A stretch of DNA of 64,000 nucleotides, taken from the NCBI GenBank assembly GCA_964035575.1, contig OZ037842.1, forward strand, positions 1,674,001-1,738,000, read 5' to 3'. Source of the stretch: Rhynchopus sp. YZ270_cl-10 (Eukaryota > Euglenozoa > Diplonemea > Diplonemida > Diplonemidae). Below the pieces are notes generated by a model. That model did no database searches. It was not told where the DNA came from and worked only from the letters and a program-made list of their open reading frames with translations. The translations under genes and the position numbers were made by a program. This document shows positions 20,656 to 31,839 of the stretch, piece after piece (position 1 is the stretch's first letter; each line of letters begins with the position of its first letter).

Positions 20656-22664
20656 ATGACCGATCTTCTGCGGAAAGAGATCGCCGACAAATTAAAGGTA
20701 TGTTCCGTGCACATAGAGGTCCAACAAAAGCTCTCCAAAGGGACAAGAAAACCTCTCCTTTCCCAAAAAAGCTTCTTACATAGCATTTCCTTTGGATCCT
20801 TAGGCACCTACCCACAGTAGGAAACTACGGGTACTCTACTACTCTATATTTCTTGGTGATGTAGAACGCACCCCTCATTCCACCCTTTCACCCCTTCACC
20901 CTTCAGGAACAGTATGGTAGCATCAAATCTGTCTCAGAACAGGAGAAGAACGGGATGCTCAATTTCACATACGAGAACGGTGTGCAGGCGTGGATTAACC
21001 CGTCGGGGATGCGGTTGGAAGTGTGGCCCGGCAAGATTGTATGTACACCCCACGTGAGGACGTCTACTGTCCGCGCCTACATGGTGCCTTGAAACACACC
21101 ACCTCACACAGAGCATTCTGATCGACCTTAGGTCTGGCAAGGCGCGTGTGAAGGACGACGCAACAGGGAAGTTTACGCAGGATTTCGTTGTCCCGGAGAG
21201 TGGGTTGATGAACGGACACCCGGCACCACGTCCAGTGTCGATTGCGACTGCGGATTTGAAGAACGCACCTGTGGCTGTGGCGCCTGCGGTTGCGGGGAAG
21301 CGGAAGAGGGAGGAGTCCTCGTCGTCGTCGTCGTCGTCGTCCGGCTCATCTTCAGACTCCGACTCAGGGTCATCGAGCTCAGGGTCGTCCAGCGATGAGG
21401 TATGCTCGCAGCTTTTTGCAACGTACACATTTCCCCATACCCAGGACAAGATAAAGAAGCCCGCGAAGCGTGTCAAGACTGCCCCCAAGAGCCCCGTCAA
21501 GAAGGCGTCGCCGAAGAAGGCCGCAAAACCTGCAGCAAAACCTGCAAAAGAGAAGAAACCTGCAGCAAAGAAGGCGCCTGTTGTGAAGCGCTCCCCTGTG
21601 AAGAAGAAGTCGCCTGTGAAGCGCGCACCACCTTCGACACCGAAGAAGGAGATCAAACGTGACTACAACAACGACGCTGAGGCTACTCTTGCGATGATTG
21701 TCCTGAAGTTGGGCGAGACGCTTGACCTTGGAGAGTATGTCACCACCACCACCATCCTATTGGAAGTTGTGCTGACCAGCCATTGTTGTGATAGTCGAAT
21801 TCTGTTCGATGAGGAAGTGATTCTCAACCAACGAGGTTTTTCCACAGTTCTGGTGTAACCCGAAAGACTATTTGCTGCTGTGGTAACCTTTTGTATTACG
21901 GCAGGACAAGAAACTTGGCGACCAAATATTGGCGGGGGTTTTCTTGCGGCGACTTTTTAGGTCGCCAATATTACTTGCCCTACTGTATACTTTTTTGGTA
22001 CCGTGCATCTGATGCTGTACGAGAGGTGTAGGATCAGCTCACCTCACCACCACCACACCACCACCACCACACCACCTACCACAGCGCCGCTGCACAAGAA
22101 GAAGCACGTATTGCCCGCGCAGAAGAAGAGGCGAAGAACCAAAAGGCACCAAAGAAGCCGGCACGCGGCAGGTTCCCCGTTAACTACGATGCTCTGGAGA
22201 AGAAGATTGTGACCCTCAAGAGCAAGCTCAAGACCGAACAGGCGAGGCTTGCGATCAAGGACCGGACCGCGGTATGATGAAGCTAAAGCAACAACCTTTT
22301 ATTTCTCATTACACTCCGTTCGGACAACATTTACACCAAGGTTAAAATGCGGGGGAAGAAATCAGTTTTTAGGGGGCTTTTGAGGACAAAATACTGCTGT
22401 GCAACCATTGGTGATGAAGATGACTACTTTTGCTTAGCATTCTTAACTTCTTATTTGTACGACAGTAAATACATTATGCACACCTCTTACCCTTCCGCTG
22501 TACAGGACGTGAGTTTGGGCACCTCGAAGACGAACTACATCGACCCCAGAATTATCCACTCGTGGTGCAAGCGTGAGGAGGTTGATCTGAGAAAGGTGTA
22601 CAGTGCAACCCTCGTGCAGAAGTTCCCTTGGGCTCAGGTCGCAGGAGAGGACTGGAGGTTCTAA
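20656..22664 (+). CDS. TOP1S: DNA topoisomerase IB small subunit (split enzyme)
   Basis: Six exons: 20656-20697, 20907-21038, 21112-21399, 21445-21734, 22085-22271, 22506-22664; 365 aa, all phases consistent. The last exon contains TSKTNYIDPRI, the topoisomerase IB active-site box (Tyr324), then IIHSWCK and FPWAQVAGEDWRF, closely matching the C-terminus of eukaryotic topoisomerase I; the preceding helix is the linker. The clamp and catalytic Arg/His regions are absent, so this is the small half of a two-subunit enzyme, as known in kinetoplastids, where a separate large subunit completes it. Residues 1-115 form an extra domain I cannot name, then a Ser tract (125-152) and Lys/Pro/Ala repeats, probably nuclear targeting. 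Intron 4 contains a MITE and a family B-like hairpin. Confidence 0.88.
21897..21987. mobile_element. MITE inside TOP1S intron 4
   Basis: 91 bp with imperfect ends TACGGCAGGACAAG and CTTGCCCTACTGTA and internal arms GGCGACC / GGTCGCC. TA at both edges could be the duplicated target. Lies wholly inside the intron 21735-22084. Confidence 0.65.
22005..22042 (+). repeat. Hairpin repeat (family B-like) in TOP1S intron 4
   Basis: CTGATGCTGTAC, loop GAGAG, GTGTAGGATCAG. The stem pairs with two G-U wobbles, a different sequence from other copies but the same shape and loop (ACGAGAGG). Confidence 0.65.
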
Positions 22665-22885
22665 GCCCAATAAGCAGAATTCCAAAAATAAAATTGAAAA
22701 AAAAATAACATTCAGCGTAACCCTGCTAGGGACATCTCTGTAGTCCTACGCTAGCTGCACGTTTTTGAACTTCACTTTGTAAAGGCTAGAGGGCAAAAGG
22801 CTCTGTTTCATAACGGGTCTCAGACGGTTTAAAATGTTTATGTGTGGCCCACTCTGGCCTGCACTTCATTTCTTTCATGGCTTTC

Positions 22886-23072
22886 TTTTAAGGCACTGTA
22901 CAGTCACGAGAGGGCTTTATATTTCATGGCACATTTTTTTTTGTGTACCGTGCCCTTCATCCTCGCATGCTTTTCTGCACTATCAGCTTTTTCAATGTTC
23001 TTTTTTGCCCGATACAAATAGTGGAGCGGGTGTACACTACTAGCGTCTACACTCATACCAAAGCTTTCAAAA
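22886..23072 (+). repeat. Family C (3' part) followed by family D
   Basis: 22886-22935 has CACTGTACAGTCACGAGAGG and TTATATTTCATGG, the 3' part of family C. 23018-23072 is a diverged family D copy (TAGTGGAG ... GTCTACACTCATACC ... GCTTTCAAAA). The same order occurs at 4571-4835. Confidence 0.6.
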
Positions 23073-23318
23073 AACCGGGGAGGGTCGGGGGCAGTCCGTG
23101 TGGACTGTACAACATGTGGGGGGCGGGGGGGAGGGCAACTGGGGCAGGGGGGGCAATAATGTATCCAAAAATTTCTTATATTTTTACGATCCGACCAAAA
23201 AATTTTTTTTGACAGAAAAGAAACACACATCTCCCCCTCTTAGCTTGACCTTTTCACCCCCATTCGCAAACCTTTTGCTACCATCAAACACCACCCCCAT
23301 AGTCATACAATTTCAAAG

Positions 23319-24206
23319 ATGTCTTCAAATGACGCAAAGGAGATCAAAACGATGAAACTATATACCGATTTGGACCGGATTGCGAATGAGATGAAGGAGG
23401 CTGGATATGACTTGCAGACTGGCACAATCCCTGTTGATGTGGTGCACAAAGCGACAATGCTGAACTACAGCGGTGTTGCCGGCTGCGAGGAGGTGGTGCG
23501 CCGTGCACAGCTCACCTCCGACAGCACTGTCCTCGACCTTGGCGGCGGTCTTGGCGGCCCTGCCCGCGTTGTCGCCCAGCTCTCTGGCGGCAAGGTGCTT
23601 GCCCTCGAATACCAAGAGGAACTGACAAGCATCTGCAACCAACTCACCCTCCGCTGCCAAATGGACTCCCAGGTCTTCTCACTCCACGGAGACGGCTGTG
23701 GGGCCAACCTTTGCGATAAATTAGAGCGTGTCCCCGCAGGGTTTGCACCAAAGTACGATGCTGTCGTGTCTTGGCTCGCCATCCTGCACATCAGGTTTGC
23801 AGACAGAGCAACCATGTGGGCAAACCTCGCAGCCTCTCTGAAGCCCGGCGCCATGATCTTCGTGGAAGACTTCTACGCGCGTGAGTTGGGGTGTTTCACG
23901 GAAGAGCACAAAACACTTCTGGAGCGTGATGTTGCAGTCCCCGAGGGCCACCTTCCTACCAGAGCGGAGTACGAAGAGCAGGTGGAGGCTGCAGGCTTCG
24001 AAGGGCTTGAGTGGAAAGATATGACCTCAACATGGTCTGAATTTGTTGACACACGCCACGCAGCCTACAGAGCAGCGGAGGACCGCCACAGACGCGTCCA
24101 CCCCGGCCCGACCTTCGACAACATGAACCACTTCTACAGCTCGATGTCCACGCTCTTCAGGTCCGGGGAGCTCAGGGGGGTGCGTCTCGTGGCCAAGAGG
24201 AAGTGA
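23319..24206 (+). CDS. Class I SAM-dependent methyltransferase (sterol/PMT-like)
   Basis: Single exon, 295 aa. Motif I is VLDLGGGLGGPARVVAQL (residues about 70-87), typical of the SMT/PMT-like group; acidic EYQEELTSICNQL follows as the ribose-binding strand, then HGDG, the VSWLAILHI strand and GAMIFVEDFYARE. The substrate cannot be read from sequence. The sterol C24- or phosphoethanolamine-type methyltransferases share the GGGLGGPA loop, but the usual sterol-binding signature is not evident. No signal peptide or membrane span, so probably soluble. The start ATG at 23319 follows a CCCATAG that could be a splice acceptor. Gene spacing: 654 bp after TOP1S. Confidence 0.8.
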   Translation: MSSNDAKEIKTMKLYTDLDRIANEMKEAGYDLQTGTIPVDVVHKATMLNYSGVAGCEEVVRRAQLTSDSTVLDLGGGLGGPARVVAQLSGGKVLALEYQEELTSICNQLTLRCQMDSQVFSLHGDGCGANLCDKLERVPAGFAPKYDAVVSWLAILHIRFADRATMWANLAASLKPGAMIFVEDFYARELGCFTEEHKTLLERDVAVPEGHLPTRAEYEEQVEAAGFEGLEWKDMTSTWSEFVDTRHAAYRAAEDRHRRVHPGPTFDNMNHFYSSMSTLFRSGELRGVRLVAKRK

Positions 24207-24822
24207 TTTTTTTTTTTGGGGGAAAAAAATGGGGTCATGTCAGTGTAGACTCCCAGGGGGGTTGATGCCCGAAAAATAAAGTAAAATGTGGAGTGAAATG
24301 CATCATGTATGATGAAAATTGTGGTTCAAAGATTTCAAACAAATTGTGCGTATTTTTTTCTTTTTTTTTTTGAGATGAGATCTCCATTCATTTTTGTTAG
24401 TGAAGCTGGAGTTCATCGCACAAAACTATTCTCACTTTTTTTTTTTACCGAGTGTCTTGAGGAGCAGGGGTACAGCTCTGTTTTCTGATTTCTAGCTAGA
24501 TCGGGTCCGATCTGGTAAATTTGGGTCAATTTTTTTTTTTTCACCTAATTTTAGTACAGATCGCCTAGCTACACCCCCTGGTCTTGAGATAATCTATGTA
24601 CCGTCCATATGGGGGCGAAATGGAGAGATACCGTTCACTAACGTTTCCAGGCAACTGATGGACTAGGGGAGAGGGCGAAATACGAAGGATGGGAACACCG
24701 GTAAAAAGGTGTGAGGAACTGATCAAAAAAAAAGGGGGTGAAATTGAATATTTACAGCCTGACACCTAAGAAACCAACACACCCACAACACAGCTCACCA
24801 TACAAACAACAACCAACCAACA
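24207..24822. other. Intergenic spacer with short palindrome
   Basis: AT-rich. GATCGGGTCCGATC (24500-24513) is a short palindrome, and 24461-24485 resembles repeat family I (GAGCAGGGGTACAGCTCTG). No gene seen. Confidence 0.4.
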
Positions 24823-25839
24823 ATGGGACTTCTTAGCGGACTGCTGTACACTTTCCCCACTGAGCTGGGAAGCAAGCTGTACCTTGTCTTCTGCGGGTAC
24901 AAGGTATGTTCGAGCGCATTCCCTCCTCTTCCTCCCCCTCCCCCTCCCCCACGATACTAAAAGTTACGCACACCGTTTGGTGAAAATATGGTAACTCGAG
25001 TAACAAAGTACAAGACAAAAACAGAATCTTTTTTCACCTTTTGTCCCCTTTTTTTTAACTTTTCTTACAAATCCCCCTCCCCCACGCCCTTTGAGTAATT
25101 CCCTATGTTTGGTTAGTCAACAAAAGGACAGAGGCTTAGGTTCATCTTTATTATTCGTTGTTTTTTTCTGTTTTCGGTGAGGCATTTTGTCAACCTCTCT
25201 TTGCTTCACACCACATAGCATGGAGCCCCTCATCTCCTTTGGTTGAAGCGTCCACACACCACAACACAACCCAAACAGAGCTTCAAGGCCATCGAGTCCG
25301 CCGACACCGAGGATGACACCCAGTGGCTGACCTTCTGGACCGTGCTGTCCTTCGTTCAGTTCGCCGAATTCTGGACCGACATCCTCCGCAGGTGGATCCC
25401 GTACTACAACGAGGCCAAGCTTGCCCTGCTCGTCTGGCTTGGAGCCTTCCGTATGCCCCCCTTTTTAGGTGCCTAAGAAAAAGGATTGGGTTATTATTGG
25501 TGCTCCTGAAAACCCCATTTGCGTACTTGTTGCGCACTTTGTGCACGAAAAATACAGGAATACCCTTTTTTGCGTACGTGTTGCGTAATTATGTGTTTTT
25601 TCCCCACTCATGCCCACCCTTTGCAGCTCGACCGTTTTACCACGTTTTAACTACTCTTTCTTTCTTTCTTGGTTTGTTGGTAGAGAGAGATATGCATCTT
25701 ACCAAACTTTACGACACAAAACACAGGTGGTGCCCACATCCTGTACTCCACCGGAGTGCGCCCCTTCCTCAAGCAGCAGGAGAGCAAGATCGACGAGACC
25801 ATCGAGAAGGCCGAGGCCGGAGCTGGCATCAAGAAGTAA
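24823..25839 (+). CDS. REEP/Yop1/HVA22 (TB2/DP1) ER-shaping protein
   Basis: Exons 24823-24903, 25279-25450 and 25727-25839; 121 aa, phases 0 and 1 fit, donors GTATGT and GTATGC. The family core is clear: SFKAIES, DDTQWLTFWTVLSFVQFAEF, WIPYYNEAKLALLVWL, then GAHILYSTGVRPFL. Two hairpin membrane segments are expected from the family, and the tail QQESKIDETIEKAEAGAGIKK is an amphipathic helix. Role from family: wedges into and curves tubular ER membrane. It is short for the family but not truncated. Intron 1 holds a family A hairpin (25114-25158), and intron 2 a partial CATCTTACCAAACTTT tail near 25694. Confidence 0.9.
25114..25158 (+). repeat. Family A hairpin, copy 8 (in REEP intron 1)
   Basis: TTAGTCAACAAAAGGACAGA then GGCTTAGGTTCATCTTTATT. 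The 3' half matches the consensus; the stem is weak. Confidence 0.5.
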
Positions 25840-26391
25840 AACCCCGGGAACACGGGACCCATAACTACTTATAGAGTACACTTGCCTAACTACAGTTAAT
25901 CCCCCCCCACGAAGAAAGGGTGTAGGTCCGTCTCACAGACCGCTTTTTTCCCTTCAATTTTTTTTACGTTCCCCCATTTTTCTCCTGAAGTGTCTTTAAT
26001 TTGCGCAAAGCGGAAAATAAATGCAAAACAAGGAGGCTCAAAGGAAAGTTTTTGTGGTATCGCGACATTCGGAATAACGAAGCCTAACGTACCGTTGATT
26101 CTTTTTGGACAGCTTGTGGACTAAATATTTTGCCCCCCCCATATTATTTAAAGATACTCGCAGGGCCGTAAGCCCCTACCTCCATTACGTTACTCTATTT
26201 TCTTTTTCTTTTTGAAGTTTTCTTTTTGCCACAAATGAAAAAAAGCTTTGAAAAAAAACAACGATTTTAAAAAGACTATTAAAAGAGACCATTTTACCCT
26301 ATGCATTCTTCCCAAAACAATCCATCCCACAACACAACAGGTGAACAACACCAAAAAAAGCACAACCAATCTAACCTCCCCCTCCCCCCTT

Positions 26392-28009
26392 ATGACCGAG
26401 GACATGGATCCTTTTGACATGAACGGCGACGATGCCTGGGGTATGCAAATAAATTCCTTCACTCCCACCTTTTTACAAAAATCTTCACCAAAAAAAAATA
26501 GATCTTATTACCCTCATCTCTGCATTAGTGAGGTTGGTTTCACCCACTAACCTTTTGGGCAACACAGAACACATTAAATCATCCCCCCTAAACTAAGCAC
26601 AAGAGGCTTATGTTCATCTAAAAGACTTTTCTTTCCCCTCCAAAGATTTCCCGACAAATGCCCATATACAATCAATCCGTTCTCCAAATACCCATTGGTA
26701 TCAAGCAAAATAACATTATTTTTGCTTCTTCCTTTGGTACACCCTGCGAACGCCTATTGCCAACCCCTATTAACCCCCTCAGTGTTCGTAGGTTTAATGT
26801 AGGGTGTATAAAAACAGGTGTATTATAAAAACTGTCCTAAACTGTTGGAGTGTACTAAACCAACACTGCCCCCTCCTCACAGATGACGTGAGCTATGGAG
26901 CTGCTCATGAGAACAGCATGGGGCACAACGCGTGGGGCAACCTGTGGGCAACACAGCTCTTTGAGCAGCAGGAGTATCTGAAGCGTGATGATGATTACAC
27001 ACCGCTGACGATTGGCGCGATTGTGGATAAGACGGTGCGGGCACGGGATCCTCGCCGTGTGGCGAGAAAGCGAAAGCGAGAGAAGGAGAACGCGCTGGAG
27101 CCTGCTGCACGCACGGCAAGCGGCAGGACGCTTGACGCGCCTGAGGCGGACGCTGCAGACAAAGAAGAGCGGGAGGACAGAGAGGAGAGGGAGCAGCCCA
27201 GCACCGCTAGCGTGACCCCTGCCACCTCCTCTGATGCAGCTGACGATGATGATGACGACGATGATAACGACAACGACGACGACAACCACGACGACGAGCT
27301 TGCGAACCTCTACGGGTACAAAGACGGCGACATCCTTCCCGGCTCAGCCGCACCCCTCAGCTACAAGCGCGACATCCACCGCCCCGCCACCTGGACCGCA
27401 CGCGAGACCCAGCGCTTCTTCCGCGCTCTCTCCATGTTCAAACTCTCCTTCTCCCTCATTGCAAACTTCTTCCCCGGACGCGAGACCCGCGACATCCGTG
27501 CAAAGTACAAACGCGAGCTCACTGTCAACGAATCCAAGGTCTCCGCGGCACTCCGAAAGCACCGCCCCGTCGATGAAGCGCGCTACAGTGAGTACAAAAA
27601 GGCGTCCGAGACCATCAGAAAGCTCAAGCAGGGCGAGAGCTCCATGAGCAACCAGAACGACACAGAGGGGCTCAACCCGCTGAAGGTATACCCACCACCA
27701 CACACAATACCCACATTGTTTTTCCTCTTCCTTTTTTCCCCTTACATCTCACCCACCCGCCCTCCCCTTCAGGATTACGACTCCTTCGACTGTGTGCACA
27801 TCAACCCCAACGACCCTACCTTCATCCCTGGTATGACGGAGCCTGCACACAGGCCCACACAGGCCGACGCAGCGCTGCAGGGCCTTCTCGACTCTGAGTT
27901 TGCACCGGACACTTCAGACCTGACACAGCTCGTTGCTGAGACGACGAGCTCCATGCCAATCCCCGAGGACATCGACATGGAAGCAGGATGGGATTGGTCC
28001 ACCGGGTAG
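26392..28009 (+). CDS. BDP1: TFIIIB subunit BDP1 (B'' SANT-domain protein)
   Basis: Exons 26392-26440, 26883-27685 and 27773-28009; 362 aa. The SANT/Myb domain is at about residues 183-230: TWTARETQRFFRALSMF, then SLIANFFPGRETRDIRAKYK, the BDP1 pattern in which FPGR and K(F/Y)K are conserved. It is followed by the helical long-arm-like region with KHRPVDEARYSEYKKASE. The N-terminal half has basic (RKRKREKE) and acidic (about 135-155) tracts. Role from family: recruits RNA polymerase III to tRNA, 5S and other small RNA genes together with TBP and BRF1. The 87-bp intron 2 has no stop and keeps frame, so retention would add 29 residues. Intron 1 contains a family A hairpin. Confidence 0.87.
26590..26636 (+). 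repeat. Family A hairpin, copy 9 (in BDP1 intron 1)
   Basis: AACTAAGCACAAGAGGCTTA then TGTTCATCTAAAAGACTTTT and CTTTCCC. TAAGC / GCTTA pair perfectly around a CACAAGAG-type loop. Confidence 0.75.
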
Positions 28010-28176
28010 GGGGGGTGATTGGGGGGAGGGGGGAGTGGGGGGTACGGGGTGGGGGGGGTGTGAGTTTCAAGGTGAGGCTTTAACGGTGAGGCCTTTCATT
28101 ATTTTTTTTTTTGATAAATTTTGGGTCGTGCTACCTAAAAAGTGTTGGGGTTTTTGCCTCGTTTTAAAGGCGTTCG

Positions 28177-28217
28177 AAGGTGGCTAAGCACAGAGAGGCT
28201 TAGTATCATCTTATTTA
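28177..28217 (+). repeat. Family A hairpin, copy 10
   Basis: AAGGTGGCTAAGC, loop ACAGAGAG, GCTTAGTATCATCTTA. A stem of at least nine pairs; it lies 170 bp after the BDP1 stop. Confidence 0.8.
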
Positions 28218-28549
28218 AAAATGGCGTGTATGAGGGGCTCAGGGCGGCTTCCGTTTTTTAAAAGCATAAAAATCCCTTTCCTTTGTCGCCCCATTTTATT
28301 TTATTTTTCTTCAAGTTCTCTCCCCTATTTTTTATACCATTTAGCAGCGGTACGCAGCACGACAAAATTAAAAAAAGAAGGAAAAAAATACATTTTGCGA
28401 AACTAACCTGCCGGAGAGTTAAAAATGTGTTTCCGCTAAAAAAATCTTGTGTTTGTAGCACGGAAAAAAAAACCCCTTCCCACACATAGATTTCCACAAA
28501 AATAAACAAACAAAACCCACGCTGGTCTTCCATTGTCACCGATTTTTTT

Positions 28550-28630
28550 TTTTTTTGTGCTTTCATCCGGATGGCTGGCATCGTACGTGGGTCAGTCGGA
28601 GGTGACTGCATTAATAACTTCACTTTTTTC
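28550..28630 (+). repeat. Dispersed repeat family F, copy 1
   Basis: TTTTGTGCTTTCATCCGGATGGC then GGCATCGTACGTGGGTCAGT, CGGAGGTGACTG and TTAATAACTTCACTTTTTT. Nearly the same as 33863-33938. Confidence 0.75.
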
Positions 28631-29968
28631 CTCTCTCCTGAAAAAGGATTTCAGCAAAAAAAAAAAAAAACAAAAAATTGGATCCTTAGGAAGGGAGGCA
28701 TGGAGTGAAAAATGTGGGAATATACAATACAAAATGGAGAAAAATGCATTGAATTATTGAAATATGCGACTTTTTTCAGTAGCGTTACTAAAGAACGAAA
28801 AAAAAAAAGAACACAAAACAGAACCACCAGCCCTCCCATACCCCTCTATTGATGAGCGCGGTTGAAGCTGCGGTCGAAAACACAAAAAAAATTAAAAAAA
28901 AAACAACTTGTTACTTAGAGAACAAACAGCGCGATTTTCTCTCACAACGTACTTTGGTTCTTTCTAAAAAAAATAAAAAAAAATAAAAAAACAACATAAA
29001 ACAAGTTCTCGGGGATAATAAAACACTCTAGCCTTTTAAAAAGGTGCATACTATGTGCACTATGTTTTTTTTTGTGATGTTTTGTGGTTTTTGGCTTAGG
29101 TCCATCTTCCAAACTTATCTTTTTATCTTCTCGGGGCATGCCTGCATAGTGTGACTGCATTTGTCTGCGATGTGTATCGTGGGCCACATTCTAGTATATT
29201 TTTTCACTAGGAAGAATGGTCATGGTGTCTTCACTGCAGCACAGTGAGGGGCAAAAGCTTCATCTATTATTTTTCATTTTTACCACCATATACTATCAAT
29301 TTATTGATTGCATATGATGAAAATAATTTTTAGTGTCGCTCAAAAACCTCCATTTTGTACTACAAAGAAACACAAAAAAGAACACACACGTTATCTTTGG
29401 CGTGAGCCACACCATTTTTTATGCTATTTTTTTCGCCCCATCTCTGCCTCTTAGAGATGAGGTACGCGCTGTTCTAAACCGAGGAGTCGAGGAGCCTAGG
29501 TCTTGGAGAAAACAGCATTTTATGTTTGAAAGTGTGACCAGCATGGCATATGAATGAATTTTTCTTTGGAACGAATCGGACCGGTATTAAAGGGGGGATA
29601 CTCTCAAGGCCCTGTGGTGGTTATTGTCGAGAAATTTTTTTTTAAAAAAATGAGCAAAAGGCAGTAGTGGGCCACATTTTCGTGATGTTTTTCTGCGACG
29701 GAAAAAAAATAACGTGCTTTGCTTACCGTACCGCTTCCTCCCTCTCCCCGCCCAACGTCTGTTGTGTTCTGTGTTCAATAACACAGAGTTTTTTTTTCTC
29801 CAATTTTTAATCAGTGCTGCACTAACACCCATTTAAGTTTTTTTCTTTTTTTCGCACGTGGTCGTACGTGAGGTGGGCATGGGGTGTGTCGACTTCGCTT
29901 TTATTGAGAAAACAGATAGCCAAGCAATCAGGGCACAGCTATCAGTGTGGTCTCTTTTGTATGCACAC

Positions 29969-30014
29969 AGATGTGTATGCACGTGAGGCATACTCATCTC
30001 AACTGTTCTTTTAT
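29969..30014 (+). repeat. Family B hairpin, copy 5 (best stem)
   Basis: AGATGTGTATGC, loop ACGTGAG, GCATACTCATCT. GTATGC / GCATAC pair perfectly; compare GTGTGC / GCACAT at 32716 and GTAC / GTAC at 5403. Confidence 0.85.
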
Positions 30015-30378
30015 TTTAGCTTATTTCGGCTTTGAAAAAAGTGTGCTGCATTCGCAAGGTTCAAAGTAAGTTCTCTAAAGGGAATTTTTATACTTTGTGC
30101 GGGGGGGAAAAAGTGACTGAGAGTATGAGTTGTGAGAGGTTAATAGCAAATTGTACTACCCTTTTTTTTTGGGGCTGGGGGGAGACATCATTTTGTGTAT
30201 TTTTACTCTTTACAGCGTGGACCCACACCCTAAAATAGCATTTTTTTGTTTTTTTTTTTTTTAAATAGGTGACATGAGAGGTTCATATAATCTCAAGGTT
30301 CCTTATTGTTTTCCCTATTGTTTTTTTTTCACTCATGAGTCTTAGGGCAATTTGACAAACTTCTCTTTTTTTTTAAAC

Positions 30379-30424
30379 AGATGTGTGCAAGGAGAGGTGT
30401 TCATCTTTCACGTTTGTCTTCTTG
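30379..30424 (+). repeat. Family B hairpin, copy 6
   Basis: AGATGTGTGCAAGGAGAGGT then GTTCATCTTTCACGTTTGTC. Outer AGATG / CATCT arms intact; inner stem weaker. Confidence 0.65.
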
Positions 30425-31128
30425 TTTTTTATTTTTGTTGCTTGCTATTGGGTGCAGGTTGCTCCTTTTTGGGTAATGTGTACGGAGAAATACATTCACG
30501 ACGGTGAAGTAAATAACTTGACCTGTGGTTTACTTGTCAAGGCATTTCCTTCACACCGTTGTGTTGTCACTACAAGCACCACACCACCCCTAGAAGGTCC
30601 GACCTGGCAGCGGGGTCCCTCCACTCTAACCTAGGACTAAACAGGAAATCACAGATGCCTCGTTTCCCTCCCCCTTTTTTTTTTAATTCCTAAAAGAAAT
30701 TTTAGTCGCGCTCACGAAATAGTTTTATGACCCAGCTGTTTTTACGAGCAAGGTTTTCAAGGAGATATTTTTTTTGGTCAAAAAAATGGTATTTGCGCTC
30801 AAAGACCAGTTTTGTAAGCACAACTTTAAGGTGCGTGCTGGGGGGTGTTGTTTTTCTTGAAGCTATTGAGAGACATTCTTTTTCCCGCATATTTTTGTGT
30901 CCCCCCTTAAGCGAATTTTCCTCCTTTAAGCGACAGTTTGGGTTCCTCCTTTTTTAAAGGTAACCGTCAGAACAGAGAGACAGCCTTTTTTCTCTCTCTC
31001 TCTCTCTTTTCCCCCTGTACAACGTTTTGACTCATGACCAGAGTACCTGGTATGAAAGGTCAACCGCTTTTTCCTTTCCCCCTTTTTTCCACCCCTTTTC
31101 CACGGTTTCGGAATGATCTTTTTGGCAG

Positions 31129-31650
31129 TTTTCAACTTACCTTCCTTCACCCCCCTGTAAGGGCAACCGTAGGTGAAGTAAGGTATAGTATTGAAATCGA
31201 TGTGGGGGGGGAGTAAAGGGTCAATTTTACAAAACCAGATTTTGAGGAAAATTTTAGCCGAAAATGGGCCCCACGTATAAGGAACCGGGCTCATATTTCT
31301 CAAAATTTAAGTGGTCAAAAAATTATCCAATTTTCGAGATTGACCCCACCACTGCACGGGCGGATCCCAAAAATGCAAATAAGGACCCTTTTTCAACTTA
31401 CCTTCCTTCACCCCCCTGTAAGGGCAACCGTAGGTGAAGTAAGGTATAGTATTGAAATCGATGTGGGGGGGGAGTAAAGGGTCAATTTTACAAAACCAGA
31501 TTTTGAGGAAAATTTTAGCCGAAAATGGGCCCCACGTATAAGGAACCGGGCTCATATTTCTCAAAATTTAAGTGGTCAAAAAATTATCCAATTTTCGAGA
31601 TTGACCCCACCACTGCACGGGCGGATCCCAAAAATGCAAATAAGGACCCT
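31129..31650 (+). repeat. Perfect 261-bp tandem duplication
   Basis: 31129-31389 and 31390-31650 appear identical wherever compared, including the first 59 codons of a - strand open frame present in both. The unit starts TTTTCAACTTACCTTCC and contains CCGTAGGTGAAGTAAGG. High identity suggests a recent event or an assembly artefact. No gene recognised in the unit. Confidence 0.85.
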
Positions 31651-31839
31651 TTTTAATTTGTTCTCTTGAAATGTCTAATTTCATGTTTTCGCGAAAAAAA
31701 TAACAACTGATCCCTACAAGGGTTGAAGGAAGGTGGTTGAAAATAACAATAACAACAAGAACAACTAATTGCTAAGAAAAAACGGGTGTGATGTGGAAAA
31801 CTCCGCGCGATTTTCGAAACCACCGTAGCATCCTGGCGA

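Larger units (their letters stand above)
28640..31128. other. Gene-poor region with scattered hairpin repeats
   Basis: AT-rich. Hairpin copies at 29969-30014 and 30379-30424, partial family A tails near 29091 and 30268, and a CT microsatellite near 30990. A patch at 29450-29555 is slightly GC-richer but gives no convincing exon. Confidence 0.45.

Noticed and set aside
28177-28217. Family A hairpin as a tRNA or tRNA-derived SINE (TGGCTAAGC resembles an A box, GGTTCAAATC at 3534 a B box)
   Set aside because: A- and B-box-like parts are only about a dozen bases apart and no cloverleaf forms; the hairpin explains the sequence better.
28177-28217. U6-like ACAGAGA in the hairpin loop
   Set aside because: No other U6 feature nearby, and the loop varies to ACGAGAG and AGGAGAG in sister copies.
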